DNA of 64,000 bases from Microdochium bolleyi. Its lineage: Eukaryota > Ascomycota > Sordariomycetes > Xylariales > Microdochiaceae. Below the pieces are notes generated by a model. It did no database searches. It was not told where the DNA came from and saw nothing but the letters and a program-made list of their open reading frames with translations. The translations under genes were made by a program, and so were the position numbers. The DNA lies in NCBI GenBank assembly GCA_001566295.1, contig KQ964279.1, forward strand, positions 1-64,000, in the 5' to 3' direction. This document shows positions 43,301 to 56,500 of this stretch, one piece after another (the first letter of the stretch is position 1; each line of letters begins with the position of its first letter).

Positions 43301-45186
43301 GGTGACGGCGGCAGCTTTGCAAGAGGAGGTCCGGAGCGAACGAGTGTTAAGGGGTAAGCCGGAGGTTTTGCGACTGTTGATGGCCTGATAGAGAGGCGAA
43401 TGCGAAGGCTCGGGACGGGGCGCTCAATATATACTCTGCGTCCCAGATGTGTGCATGATCTCTCTCTTCACGGCAGCTCCCTGGCCCTGTACATATCCGT
43501 CAACTGTTGGCAAGGGGCCCTGCTCGGGAAAGCATCGCGAGTTTTACCTGCCTGATAGAGCACGATGATCCTATAATTATTCGAAGGCTCTAAAGTTTTC
43601 AAGCTTTAAAAAAGGTTCGAGAGGCTAGCTGTGTGGCATCTGCCACCAATCGACTCGTCTGCCAAGCAGGCACATTCAATTAGGTTCAGGTAGCCAGTAG
43701 GGGTCGACCGCCGAGAATGCCGGCCGATTTTCCTGGGTGCGGCTGTGCTTCTCAGGACTCGTACGAGATGCGCTCTGCCCAATTGCCAAGAACTTGGGAT
43801 GCCCGCAGCCTTGTGTCACACTCGCCTGTACTGCGTAAACACAACCAAGTCCCGCGGATTTGGCAGGGGTCCTTCTCTTTGCGCAGAGCATCGCGTGTCT
43901 ATTTTGGCATTTTCCCAGCCCAGCCTCTGATGTTGTCCGTCTTGCCCGAAAAGCTTATGACCACATTTTACAATATTCCGTGTGAACCTACGATATGCAG
44001 TCGCGACTCACACAACTACCGTGATAACTACGACAACACCACTGGCTGTATCCACAACCGCGACCGAGATAGGGGAGTGTCTATCCGACCACCACGGACC
44101 GCTCCTTCATCCAGGAGAGCTCACGACAACATCTGCAGGACCGGCCCCGACGAGCACAAATCAAGTGCCCACCAGCACAGACCAAGTCCATACCACCCAG
44201 ACGACCATCACCACGGCCACCGACACAAGGACAGCAACCGCCACAGCCCACACCGGCACACCAGCCACGTCCTACGTCGTCTACAGCCCCGGCCAATACC
44301 TCATCACCTTCCAGGGCCGGCAGATCTCTGACTCGACAAGCGTGGCCGTGTGGACCGTATTGGCGGCGGCGCGATGACGAAGTGCTGCTGCAACTGCGTG
44401 GCCGACCCCAGCCGCGACATGAGTATCTGGAGGGGTCGGCAGTGCTACCCCGTCCGGCACGTCTTGGAGTCTCTTGCGACGCCGCCGCGGTATCAGGGTC
44501 TTAGTGAGCCGGCGTGAGTGTCTTTCCGTCCGTTTCTAAAAGCCTTTTGCTTTCTTTGCCCATGCTACAGTCATGACGGAGAGGAGAAAGACATACCGGC
44601 GGAGGGAAATGAGAGGGGATTAGGATGTGACAAAGCGATTTTTCGCGCGACAGAGGCATGCTATTACTCGGCAATACTTTGCTGCCTGTGATCGATCACT
44701 ATACGGTTCAACCAAAGGGTTTGGACGGGGAGATAGGCACCCAGCCTGACAGTTCTCGAATGTTTCTGTTGGAAGGAGGGCCGTAGTCTGAACTCTATGC
44801 ACTCCCGCCGTGTCAGAGATCAGTCCAACAAATCGCCATGCGCACTCGGCGAAGGCATTGCCGAGTGAGCCACCCTTGGAGAAAACATCAGAGGTGATGG
44901 TAACAATGACGGCTGAGTCTCGACGATCACTGGTGGATCATCCGCGCTTGCTCTGCCGGACGACGGGAAACAATGCTCCAGTTTTCCGTAGATGACCTGC
45001 CAAATGCGCGACAATGACCGGAGCCCCGCACGTTGTGTTTCGGAGGTATACCCTCCGTTCTGCTGCCGGGCATTACCAAAATTGCTCGAATGTATCCTCT
45101 AATATATAGATAGACGATGAGACATCCTTCCTCAGTGCAAGTAGAACACGGCTGCCCTGATTTGCAGCTCATAACACGCAAACAAG
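43301..45186. other. 1.9-kb intergenic with a possible Thr-rich gene fragment
   Basis: Between 43985 and 44377 one plus-strand frame encodes a low-complexity Thr/Ser/Pro-rich stretch (for example TTTVITTTTPLAVSTT) ending in SYVVYSPGQYLITFQGRQISD; it has no ATG, and a TGA at 43958 precedes it. It could be an exon or relic of a cell-wall mucin-like protein. The rest holds nothing I recognise. A TATA box for the GH53 gene is at 45101-45110. Confidence 0.4.
45101..45110 (+). promoter_or_regulatory. TATA box of GH53 gene
   Basis: AATATATAGA lies about 77 bp upstream of the ATG at 45187. Confidence 0.5.
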
Positions 45187-46239
45187 ATGCTTTTCAAGAA
45201 CCTCGCAAGCTTCGCCTGGACCGTGACGGGCACCCTCGCGGCCCTCACTTACCGCGGTGTCGACTGGTCCTCAGTCACTGTGGAAGAGCGCGCCGGGATC
45301 CAGTACAAGACGGCCAGTGGGCAGGCGCAGCCGCTCGAGAAGATACTTGCGGCAAGCGGCGTCAATACGGTCCGCCAGCGCGTCTGGGTGAACCCAAGCA
45401 ACGGCGATTACAACCTCAACTATAACCTCAACCTCGCCAGACGGGCCAAGGCCGCAGGGCTAGGCGTGTACCTCGATCTTCACTTCAGCGACACCTGGGC
45501 AGACCCAGCTCACCAGACTATCCCGCGCGGGTGGCCGACTGACATCGACAACCTATCATGGCGGCTGTACAATTACACCCTTGACGTATCCAACCAGTTC
45601 GCATCCGCTGGCATCACCCCTACCATCATCTCTATTGGCAACGAGATCCGCGCGGGGCTGCTGTGGAACACGGGCAAGGAGGGCAACTACTACAACATCG
45701 CGCGGCTGCTGCACTCGGCCTCCGCCGGCATCAAGGACAGCCGGCTAAACCCGAAGCCTAGGATCATGATCCACCTCGATAACGGCTGGAACCTTGGCCA
45801 GCAGAACTACTTCTACCAGCAGACCCTCGCCGCGGGGCCCCTGCTTACATCGGACTTTGACATGATGGGCGTCTCGTACTACCCCTTCTACAACTCCGCG
45901 GCGACACTGGCGAGCCTGAAGAGCACCCTGGCCAGCATGGCCAACTCGTGGAACAAGGAGATCGTCGTGGCGGAGACGGACTGGCCCACGTCCTGCCCGA
46001 GCCCGGCGTATGCGTTCCCCAGCGACCTCAAGAGCATCCCATTCTCAGCGGCTGGCCAGACCCAGTTCGTGCAGAAGGTCGCGCAGGTTGTTGCGGGTAC
46101 GCGCAATGGCAAGGGACTGTTCTACTGGGAGCCTGCGTGGATGAACAACCAGGCCCTGGGGTCGTCGTGTCCATCAAACACAATGTTTGCGTGGCCGGGC
46201 ACCGCGCTATCCAGTCTTTCGGTGTTCCAGACTATCTAG
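45187..46239 (+). CDS. Secreted GH53 endo-beta-1,4-galactanase (arabinogalactan)
   Basis: Intronless frame of 350 aa with a signal peptide ending near GTLAALTYRGVDWSS, the exact start of mature fungal galactanases. The (beta/alpha)8 barrel carries GVNTVRQRVWVNPSNGDYNL, LDLHFSDTWADPAHQTIP, the acid/base Glu 153 in IISIGNEIRAGLLW and the nucleophile Glu 263 in IVVAETDWPTSCP. The C-terminal part has the extra loop GLFYWEPAWMNNQALGSSC found in fungal members. It cleaves beta-1,4-galactan side chains of pectin to galacto-oligosaccharides. Functionally it would feed the permease/GH35 pair 30 kb away, but there is no physical cluster. Confidence 0.95.
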   Translation: MLFKNLASFAWTVTGTLAALTYRGVDWSSVTVEERAGIQYKTASGQAQPLEKILAASGVNTVRQRVWVNPSNGDYNLNYNLNLARRAKAAGLGVYLDLHFSDTWADPAHQTIPRGWPTDIDNLSWRLYNYTLDVSNQFASAGITPTIISIGNEIRAGLLWNTGKEGNYYNIARLLHSASAGIKDSRLNPKPRIMIHLDNGWNLGQQNYFYQQTLAAGPLLTSDFDMMGVSYYPFYNSAATLASLKSTLASMANSWNKEIVVAETDWPTSCPSPAYAFPSDLKSIPFSAAGQTQFVQKVAQVVAGTRNGKGLFYWEPAWMNNQALGSSCPSNTMFAWPGTALSSLSVFQTI

Positions 46240-46544
46240 CTTGAACTACATCTCTCACTACCTCTAGTTGTCGCTGCCTTGGGACTGGCTGTAGGCGCCC
46301 CGGAATGAAGGTCAGATAAAGAATCTGTATCAAGAATCATGACCGAAATACGCTTAGAAAGGAATGCTGGTGATATCGGACGCGCCCGAACCATCAGTGC
46401 TTTATGCATTACTATGTACACATGAACAAACATTATATGGCTCTGTCTCAAGGACGGTCCTCATGCGCGACCCGCCCGGGCAGATTGATAGGTGAGTCTC
46501 TACACAACAGTAAAACACAAGCTCAATGAGAACACGGCGTGGCC
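46240..46544. other. Convergent intergenic, no gene seen
   Basis: 305 bp between GH53 and tyrosinase 3' ends, presumably both 3' UTRs. Confidence 0.55.
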
Positions 46545-48161
46545 CTACTCGTAGATGTAGCAGTACGGGCCGGCGAGGGTGTCGAGAGTCTCCTCGATCT
46601 TGAGATTGGGGGCAACCTCACCGAGGTCGAGAACATCGGTGCGCTTGGTGTAGCCGAGCTCGGGGCTGCGCGCCTTGACGGTGCCGCCGACCTGGTCTGC
46701 AAGCTCGGGATGGAGCGCCTGCCAGAGCCAGTAGACGTAGTCGACCATGGCGTGGTGGAAGTGGAAGAGCGGGTCGACAACAGAGGAGTAGTTGTCGCTA
46801 TTGTCGCCTCCAATGACATGGTGACCGCCCGAATGCAGACCGAGGAAGCCATCCGGGGGGCGGCCCTGGAACTCGTCCTGGAATGTGACGATATCGCCCG
46901 AGTGCGGGCCTGTGACGATGTCGAGCAGATTTTCGTACGTGTGCCACTTGACGGCGGCATACTGGTTGAGGTCGCGGCGCAGGCAACGCGGATTGTACAC
47001 GTTGGTGTCCTTGACGGGGTCCGACATGCCCCTCATCGCCGGCCGGATAGGCCCAAGGCTGATCTTGACATCCTGAATGAAGCCGCCCTGGACGCAGCCG
47101 CCACCAGTACCCGAGGGCACATACACGACGCCGGCGGCAAGGGTGCCGTTGTGCTCGAAGTATTCGCCCTGGCCGCCCATGCTCAGGTTACTTCCATCAA
47201 AGAGGGGGTTCTCCATGAGGCGGTCCTGGTATTTGAACCAGTTCCAGTACGGCTGCGCGCCGCGGTAGCCGCAGTCCTCCCGGAGTGCCTTCTCATACAG
47301 CCAGTTGTGGTATCGGTGCCACGTCAGGAAGTTGCCGGTGCCGTGGATGCCGAGGGTCTTGTTGATGTGAATGGCCGCGAAGTCGTCGTAGCGCACGCGG
47401 GCGCCAGCGGCCCAGTCCTTGCTGACAGTGCTCGGCTTGGTGAACATACACTGGACGGCGTCAAGGTAGTTCCTGCGCTCCCGTATGCTCATCTTTTCCC
47501 TGTTGGTGGCATCCTCGAGTAAGTCTCATCCTCGAAGAGGCGAACGGACACGGATGACTTACCAGTCCTTGCGCTTGCGCGCGTTTCGGAGGGAGCACTT
47601 GCCGGGGCCTGGAGGGTGGAGCTTCTCCTTGGCGCGGAGCTTCTCCATGGCCTTACGAGTGAGCTCTTCGAGAGGGTTGCGTCCAGGACCTCCAGGACCG
47701 CCGGGCCCTCCAGGACCGCCGGGCCCTCCAGGACCACCGGGCCCTCCAGGACCACCGGGCCCTCCAGGACCACCGGGCCCTCCAGGACCACCAGGCCCTC
47801 CAGGACCACCAGGCCCACCAGGAGGGCCGCCAGGAGGACCTGTGGGAGTGGGCTCAGGCGCAGCCGACGACATGGACGTCACCGAGGCCGACGACGTAGA
47901 CGTCACCGAAGCCGAAGACGCTGTCGATGAAGCAATGCCAGTCGACGAAGGACTTGCGATGCTGCTCGTGGTAAACACAGTAGAAGAAAAGCTGCTAGAC
48001 GGAGCCTGGGAAGACGAAACCGATGACACAGCGGTCGACGAGGCGGCACTGCTCGTCGGCTTGGTGGTCGCCGACGGCGGGTGCGGCGGGTGGCCACATG
48101 GCTTGCCAGAGACAGCACCGGCCAGCACGAGGGCCGCGGTGAGCAGGCCGTTGACGTGCAT
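46545..48161 (-). CDS. Secreted tyrosinase with collagen-like N-terminal linker
   Basis: Exons 48161..47563 and 47499..46545 (63-nt intron, GTAAGT...CAACAG) encode 517 aa. A signal peptide (MHVNGLLTAALVLAGAVS) is followed by a Ser/Thr-rich stretch, then about 55 residues of PGG triplets, then a basic segment leading into the tyrosinase core. CuA ligands lie in HINKTLGIHGTGN and FLTWHRYHNWL; CuB ligands in LHSGGHHVIGG and DPLFHFHHAMVDYVYWLW. The C-terminal caging domain of long fungal tyrosinases is absent, as in short secreted tyrosinase-like phenol oxidases. It should oxidise phenols outside the cell. The Gly/Pro linker is encoded by a minisatellite and is probably length-variable. TATA-like element near 48329-48339. 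Confidence 0.92.
47692..47817. repeat. Coding 18-bp minisatellite, about 7 copies
   Basis: Seven head-to-tail 18-bp units, CCAGGACC(G/A)CC(G/A)GGCCC(T/A), inside exon 1 of the tyrosinase gene. Each unit encodes two PGG triplets. Flanking DNA extends the triplet pattern with less regular units. Unit variants are grouped (two G-type, then three, then two A-type), a pattern typical of stepwise slippage. Confidence 0.9.
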
Positions 48162-51005
48162 GTTCGGTCGGCAAGGGGAAGTGCAAAAACTGAAACTTTA
48201 GCGAGCGGGAACTTCCGGTCTGGAGAGTCAGAGGATGCAACGGAGAGGGTGGTGATTTCCAAAGGAACAATAAGGAAGGAGTGAATGCCCTGAATAGCTC
48301 CAATCCTGTTCCACGTGGCAGTGGTCTCGATATATGTAGTCGACCGTTCCATCGGCCAGGGGTCATCTGTGAGCCATGTCAAGGATCTGTCCAGTGGTGT
48401 AAGACGCAGGGCTGGAATCGATGGGCAGTAATTACTCCGTACGCCCACTGAGCTGGGTACGCCGTCAGCAAAGTGGTAGGGCCTAAAACTACGCCGCACG
48501 CGTGTGCTCGGAAAGGGTGCCGAAGTGTGAGCGTTGGGGTGGTTGTGAGACTGGTGGAGGGTGCCCTTGCCCTGTAATATCATCTGCATCGCGCGTGGGG
48601 AGCAAGCTCCACAAGGCGCCCCAGTCTACCAGGCATGAAATGCGATCTCTTCATTTCACAGACAGATATTGCCCTGCATACGCGTAGCTCAGGAAGCCAG
48701 CTTGGGGACGGAGGGTACATCGTTATACTTGACTACTTGCCGTCGCCGGCTCGGAGCCCGAGGGCTGGACACGTCTGTGGCCCCCGTAGGTGATTGAGGC
48801 CACTCGACATGCATTTCCATACGATGTTATGCAATATTGGACAACGGTGACCCTTGGCTGGCGCCGGGGACAATGAATCCATGGCATGACTCCAAACCCA
48901 CCTTGCTCGCATCAAGCCACAAGCGAACTTGGTGACAGGAACAAGTGGCAAGGTTGCGGTTTGCTGCGGATAAAGTTGGCCGTCAAGGGACCCCCTGCAG
49001 ACAACACCGGGTCCCAGACCCTGCCAGGAAGGCACAACAGACTTGGCGAGCTTGGGGGAAATTGCTCCGCGGCTTGACGGACGGACGACGTCGTTTTCGG
49101 ATCTTATGGACCTGCACTGGGTCCGAGCACGAGCATCCACGATCTCGAGTACATACTGCACATTAGAGGTTCCTCAGTTTGATATACAACGCAGGGAAAA
49201 CTCGAGTCGGGACCACCGGCGATGAATTGCGAAATCGTCGATTTCACAAATGTCGTTGGCCCCCACGTTAAGCTGTGACAGTCTTTAGTCTGTTGGCTAC
49301 GGGTCAGCTGGCTGTCGTGGCTGGCTGTTGGAATATTTGCTGCACGCCTACCTCCAATAACCACTTAAGGTAAGATACTCTAGGGTGTTCTTTAGGTAGC
49401 AGACTGCGGATGCTGGCCAGGACCGTTCCGACGGGTTAAATGGGCTGAGCGCCTGGGTGCGGGAGAAGGTCCTTCGGACATGGGTAACCCTGGTTCTTGC
49501 GGCGGATGCACTCCGGCCACCCACCCTACTCCGACTCTAATGAACCCTGCTATTCCACCGCCCCCTCATGTTTAATTTCTGTCTGCTAGGTCTGTAGAAC
49601 AAGTTCCTGTATAACGGTCCAGAATTCACCATTGCCTAATTTGCTCCTCACAGCCCTGCGTTGATACCCGCTCGTGCTCATTCTTGTCCGCTGTCGTGTC
49701 TTGGAGCCCAGGACCCAGCATACTTTTACCTATACGCAGCCCAGGCATGCCATGCTGGTGTCTAACGGCGATTGGTCACATTATTGCAATGTATCTGAGT
49801 GTGCGTCCAGCCGGGAAAACCATCCTTTCGAACTCGTTGGACACAGGCCCTATCACACGTGCATGGCTTCCACTAATCAGGTGGGCAAGAGCTGCATGCA
49901 TGGGGAGTTACATGGTTTTGCATTGTGCCCTTCGGCCGGGCCTTTGACCCCTGCCAAATCGAGATGCTTGGGTCTGTCACTGTAATACAACAATGTAGCA
50001 TGTGGCATGAAAGACGACCGACCTTTGAGATCTAGCAGGCTTTGATTTCACGTGATGATCATCTTTCTCGCCTTTGGGCAATGCACTCATCAACGCATAT
50101 CGTATTCGAGACACTATCGGGACGACGGAAAGAGGTTTATGAAACATGGAAGCTTAGCATCAAGCAAACAACTTGCAGTGATACATCATACGCGGCCTCT
50201 GAGCAGGGGCAGGCTTCTACTTGGGGCCGGCCGGGGGCTAGATCCTTTCTCTGCAGGAGATCAGCCCGCCAGGCACAAACCCTGCTCAAGAGTCACGAAA
50301 GGACAAAGGCCCTGCGCCCCTTATCGTACCATCTCTCCGGAACTTTGTGGCTTTGGGACTCCCCGCGTAGGGTCGTAACCTTTGAGCCTTGGACGTGTTG
50401 GGATGCGCTCCCCTGCAACAAGGCCATTTCGGTCGGACTTTACCAATCACGTAACCCAGACATAAGGAGTCGCGGCGGCGCTTCCGGAGACTTGGCATCG
50501 AACACTACCCGCCCCTGCCAGCGGATGACAAAAAAGTTCTTTTGCAAATGTCACCTAGGATGCGCGAGGCGAGGTGGTGTCCCGCAGCCTCGACGCTTCA
50601 ACGCAGCAGTTTGGCAGGCACCGCCCTGGAAAGGATAAAGAATATCTCCGAGTGCTCCCATAGTGCCGCCGCGCGACGTGGGATCAGGAGCGGCATTGGC
50701 AAACAGAGGCGGGCACCCCAGACGCCTTCGCAAGCCAAGCGAGGGTGGCACAAAGCCACCCCAGGTTGATCTAGAACTCTGTTGAATGTTTAAGTATCCC
50801 CGAAGCCCACAGCTCTGTGCTTCTTGTGGATCACTTGCCTCTTGCCGTTGACAAGCTCTTTTCCATGCGGCAACGAGCCTTGGCGAGCCATACGCAGATC
50901 GTCGGCTAGTCTGAGGACTGCAAGGCCACTGCTGATCTTCTTTTACCCCCCGACACCTGTACCGACACTTACACGACCGCGTGAACGACGCTCATTACCG
51001 GCAAA
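48162..51005. other. 2.8-kb intergenic, no gene seen
   Basis: Between the tyrosinase 5' end and the second rhodopsin-domain gene. Frames are short and lack motifs on both strands; no repeat family or RNA gene was recognised. Confidence 0.5.
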
Positions 51006-52496
51006 ATGTCGACTAATTCGACAGTAGCCGCTATCGATCCGGCCTATGTCGCAGCGAACAACCTGCCATGGCTTCTCGCCGTGACCTGCACATTCCACGC
51101 CACCGCCTGGATAATGGTCATCCTCAGAGTCTACACCAGAGTTGTCCTGGTCAAGTCTTTTGGCAAGGATGACGCCCTGATGGTCGTTGCGCTGGTAAGC
51201 AGCATACCCGAGACTTTTGGCACACCCGCTCATATCTAACAACCATCGACACCAGGCCTGCAACTTTGGCGGCGGAATGATGACGCTGATCATGGCCGGG
51301 ACATACGGATGGGGCCGGCATTCCGACACGCTCACGCGAGATCAGAACAACAACTACATGAAGATGATGGTGTTCCATGGTATCATTTCTTCCATAACAG
51401 CGTTCATGTTCATCAAGCTGTCGATTGTATTCTCCTTGTTGCGGATCCAGGGTCACAACAAGCCATACCGGAGCTTTTTATATGGACTAAGTGGTAAGTG
51501 CCCGGCTGGAAAAACTTGCTCCATGGTAACTCTGGCCTGACAGAAGCACACCTCTACAGTGTTCATTATTCTCTACACCATCGTTGGCTGGGTCTCGTGG
51601 GGTCTGTCCTGCTACCCGCTCGCAGGGTACTGGGACAAGTCCGTCAAGGCCTGGTGTCTGCCCCGTGAGAAGTTCTCTGTCTTCTCGTATGTCAACACGG
51701 TTTGTAACATCACAACCGACTTTCTGCTCGCGTCGCTGCCGATCCCGCTCATCTGGCAGCTCAAGATGGCTGTGCGGTCTCGGGTGTACTTGATTGGCAT
51801 TTTCGCATTGGGCTACCTGTCAGTTTACCATTTCATACGTCTAATCTTTGTTGCCGCCCCTCGCTGACAGTAATTCAGAACCTGCGTGCTTGGTATCCTG
51901 AAGGTCGTCTTCCAGTTCAGCCCCCAGCATGCAAGCCCTGACCGGACATTGTAAGTCACCACATACTCTACCACACCATATCATATTCACGCAGCACTAA
52001 CTCGGACGATGACAGCATCGACTGGGTCCGATTCTGGGGATTCCTCGAGGGCAACATGGGGATCGTGGTCGCATGCGCACCAACACTCAAGAGGCTCGTG
52101 GGCTCCTGGCTCAAGCTCGGAACCACACAGAAGGGCTCGGGCTACGGCTACGGCGGGAACTCTGGCGCACCGCCCGGAAACCGCAGCTCATACTTGTCGC
52201 GTAACCGCGACGGCCTGGGTGGCGCTGGCAGCAGCAAGAACACACAGAACCGCGATCGCAGCGGGTACATCAAAACCGAGGACGACCGAAGCTCTGATCT
52301 CGACGGCCACGAGTTGGACAACTTTCGCAGCGGCGAGGTGTACCGGGGCGGCGCCCCAGGCGAGAAGAAAAACGATCTGCAGGTCACCGCCTCGGCGTGG
52401 GACCCGGCGGCTCGTACAGGCAGCGAGGAGCACATTCTACATGGCACCATCATGAGAACCACCGAGGTCAGGGTGCACCCCGGCGAGGCGAAGTAA
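51006..52496 (+). CDS. Rhodopsin-domain integral membrane protein, paralogue of the 17.9-kb gene
   Basis: Five exons, 51006..51194, 51256..51493, 51560..51818, 51879..51950 and 52016..52496, encode 412 aa. Seven helices and a ~130-aa Gly/Asn/Ser-rich tail mirror the gene at 17908 (413 aa). Family segments are VYTRVVLVKSFGKDDALMVVAL, GTYGWGRHSDTLT, FIKLSIVFSLLRIQ, GWVSWGLSCYPLAGYWD, FLLASLPIPLIWQLK and the DWVRFWGFLEGNMGIVVACAPTLK block that ends the Rhodopsin_dom. The first intron falls at the equivalent place in both paralogues (after DDALMVVAL and DDWFVIIAF). A membrane sensor role is likely; ligand unknown. Confidence 0.88.
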
Positions 52497-53533
52497 TCGC
52501 GATCAGGATCGGCCCACTTCGGGGTTGGAGACCGAGACGGGGATTCAAAAAAGCTTTGTTCGTTCTTGAGGTGACTGGGGACCCTGGGCGCACTCTATTT
52601 TGATACGACCCTGGAACGATATGTACAAGATGCCTTTATTGAGCAGCACGCATTTCTTTCGCCTAGCATAGCATTTTTTTCGAGTTATTCTTCGAGCGGG
52701 CCATCAACAAACCAAGGAAGATACAGTTCTGATATCAACTCCATTTCTTTAAAATGTTCAAAGGGGTGGTAGATTTACGACCCAAACGTGTTCGGAATGG
52801 GAGATGAGCCTTCGGTTGTGTTCCCGGTTCGCGGGAAGCCGGACACAAGCAAGAGCCCGCTTGTCAAACCGGGTTGGCACTCTGGACTGCCTGCGAGGCA
52901 CTTGGAGCAGGCATTCGACAGGGGGGGTGGGGGCCAAAAGGAACTAACAAACAGTTTGAGACGTTGCAGACGTTGCAGCCTTGGAGGAGCGGCACCCCTG
53001 CCTTGGTACCTATTCCTAGGTGCGAGCATGCATTCCTTCGCAATGCGCGCCAGATTTAACACCCCGGCCTTGCCCGGGCTTTTCTAGACGGCACGGGCTT
53101 GGCATCAGGTAAAATATCGACTGGATGACGCGTCGCGAAAAACTGTCAACAGTCAATCAATGTTGACCAGCAACCCTGCGGAGACCGCCTGGCGAGCCGG
53201 GCAAAGGTCTTTCTTTGTGTGCGTGTGCATCCTGGTTTGGGCCATGGTTCATCTGAAGAGGGCGAGAAGCTAGTGGGGCAGAGCTCTCTCGAAGCAGTCA
53301 TTTCGCTTGGAGATCCGGGCAGACAGCCCGAGCCTGACTTGTCCCCTGCAGCAAATCTGTACGCAAGACAAAGGGACACCTAGTCCCGGTACATTGCTGT
53401 TGGGGCCGATCTTGGGGGCATCGCAAAAGACGACGTTTTCGACATGGGATTATCATTGACGAGACACTAGATCTAGGTGCTGTTCCTTGCCTTCTGGAAG
53501 TCCTATGTTGTTGAGTGGTCAAGCTTAGCGCAA
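52497..53533. other. Convergent intergenic, no gene seen
   Basis: 1.0 kb between the 3' ends of the rhodopsin-domain and patatin genes. A run of G (about 52921-52930) is the only simple feature. Confidence 0.5.
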
Positions 53534-56500
53534 CTACGACTCGTGCTGACCTGGCCTGAAGTCGTGACGCATGAGCTGCCTGGGGAAGCCGCTGATGTTG
53601 AACAAGCGCCGGTGCTCGACGATGGCCAGCACATCCAGCGCAATGCTCGTCTTGGATTCCTCGTTCGGAATGACGAGGGTGACAGGCACATCATCCCAGC
53701 GGCCGTAGCCACGCAGATCAGCCACGGAAAACTCGACAGCACGGGCCTCGTCCTGGCCGACAGTATTCTCAACCACAAACTTAGGTGTGCCAATGGACGA
53801 GATCAGGAAGGTCCCAAGCGCTCTCAGGTCTGCAGGGTCCCGTAGTCTGCAGCAGATTCGCCCAGACAGTTCTATGAGCGAGTCTGCTGCTCGTGTCGAT
53901 GCCTTCCCATCGCGCTCAAAGTAAAACGAGCTCGCGACGAGCGTGCAAGCCACTTCGTTGATCATTTCGCGGGTTTGCCCCTGCATGACCCAACCCGCCA
54001 CGTTGTTCTCGAGCGACTGCAGCTTGTCAACATCATCAAGTTGCGGGGGCTCCTCCCCGAGATCTGGGTTGAAGCGGAATAGCCGGCGCTGGTACTGCGA
54101 CTGCGAGTCCTGCAGCAAGGGTTGCACAGTGTTATCCCACTTCCGCTCAGCATTAAGGTTGAGCTCGATCTGGTACCTGACCATCGTAAAGAGCGTGCGG
54201 TACAGGGGTGTTCTGCGGACGGCAAACTTCCCAATCTGAGTCCGCCTGGATGGTCCCCTGTGCATGTCATCGAGGCTGCTGGACTTTGGGAGTCCCGTGC
54301 CGAGAGACAGGACTATGTCCGGGACTGATACCTGGTCCTGGGCGAGCGCAAGCTTCCGTGCTTCCTCCATTGCGACCGAAATGGGGTTGTTATGCCGGAG
54401 TGCCCCGTCCATCATCTCGGGGAAGACCTGATTGGTGGGCTGTGCTGCAGTCTTGGAAAACGGCTTGAAGAAGCCCGGGGCTGCCGAAGTTGCGCGTGCG
54501 CTGAAAGCAGTCTGGTTAGTCAGGAAAACCTCGCGCGTCCATGATGTAGATAATGGGCAACCTACGCTTCCCATGTCTTGAGTTCGTCTTCTGGGTGTTG
54601 TGGCCGGTATCGCCCGTATTCGATATCCTCCACAGCCTGGCCATGAGACGGCGCGAATTCGCGGACGTTGTAGTTGGCGATCAGCCATGGCCGCTTCCCA
54701 GCATTGGACGCAGCCGTGACAGCCACCTTGAGGCGCAGATTGCCGTCCTTGCATCGGTCACCGAAGAGAACGCTCTCACCAAACGACTTCTGTAGGGCCT
54801 TCTCGAGCGGTCGAGTCTCATACTTGCTGCCCTTCATGATCAGCTGCATCTGTCTGATTCCGTGCAGGTCCTGCCCTTTTCTCTGTGTGAAGGCCGTACG
54901 CGCGAGGTCCTTGAACTCGTTGATGCAGCGATGCACAGGCATCAGCTCGTGTCCGAAAGCCAGGGATATAATGCCGCCCGTGCTGATGGTGCACACCGAG
55001 CAGTAAAAGTTAGACATCTATGCTATGTGTTATTCAATCAAGGTGGAGATTGCGTACCTTGTGCCCACGACTAAGTCGAAGAAGCGTTGCAGCGGAATAC
55101 CGATACGCCCCTCCAAGACTTTCATCATGGTTAATTCAACGATGCCACGAATGCCGCCACTGTTTTGGGGGGAATATCAGTTTTTGCCATCACCCGTTGC
55201 GACGAGTAGCGGGACCAGACCTACCCGTCCAGTAGCAGAACCCTCAGCCCTGAGTGTGGTGGATCGAGCTCGATGATGGACTTGAACGTGCCGTCCTGTC
55301 CTGTCACGTCGCCGTTGTGAAGAGGGCACTGGTCCATTTCGATGCGCAGTCTGCCGGCGAACATCCCAAAGTCCTTTGCACACTCAAGACAGATCGTGTG
55401 ACCACACGGCAGCTGGTGGTCGGGTGTATTTGTCAAGCAACACAGACAGACGGAGTTGCAAAACATCTTATCGTTGCCCATGAGCCGGGCATAGAACGGT
55501 CGAAGAATCCGTAAGTGTGCGCCGGCTTGTGAGGCGCGTCGGTTGTTATTGCCGTGCCACATCGAGGAGGCGTGCATGGTTTTGATGCGCTCGAGCACTT
55601 TGTTCTCCCAGGCGTACGAGTTCCTGACCTGTTCGAATGAGTGGCAGAAAGCGCCCCATTCCTCGCGGTTCGGGAGGAAGAGCGACTTGCCCCTGTGAAG
55701 ACTGTCGTGCCGTGCCCGGGTCACGTCACACGGGAATTTGCCTTTAATCTCTCGCCCATAGCTGCAGACCACCGTGTTGTAGTAACGCTTGAGGACCGAC
55801 CTGCACAGGTCTTCGTAGGAGGCAGGCTCATTTCCTAGGGATGATTGTCGGCTATTGTCTTTGTCCTTTGATGTTAGGTTTGACACCTTCGCTCTGAACC
55901 AGTCGTGCGGTTGGCCTACGGACAAGACTTTGGGTCAGTTCGGTTCGGAGGGCGAAGGGTGATATCTACTGACCAAAGCGATGCTTCCGGACCGAGTCGA
56001 GCAACAAGCAAGATGCCACCATGTCAGTCAGCTCATCAAATATCTGAGCAACCTGTCCATCGATGTTCCTGCCCTTGGCATAGAGCTCTACAAAGGTTAA
56101 CAGATGATCTGCCAGAGTCACTGGAGGAGGTTGATACTTCAGCGAAGCCTGGACATAGTCGAAAGGCTCGTCAAGAGTGCGGGAGAAGTGGTCAAACGCA
56201 AGGGAGAGATAGAGCCCAAACTCGTCGGCGTCAGGGAGAATCTGATTGTCTCTTTTCTTGATGTAGGATTGCTCGCGGCACTCGTCGATGAGCTCATAGA
56301 GGAGCCGGCGCTGCTCATCCAGGCGCTGGTAACGGCTCTTGTCGGGAAACCGGATGACCTTGACGCTCGAGTAGTAGCAGCCAAACAGCTCCTCCATGTC
56401 AGAGATGTGCACGTTGGCAGCCTGCCACTTCTCCCTGTACTGTCTGAACACAGGGTTCTTATGGATCTGGAGCTTCATGGACTTGAAGAGCTCGCTCTTG

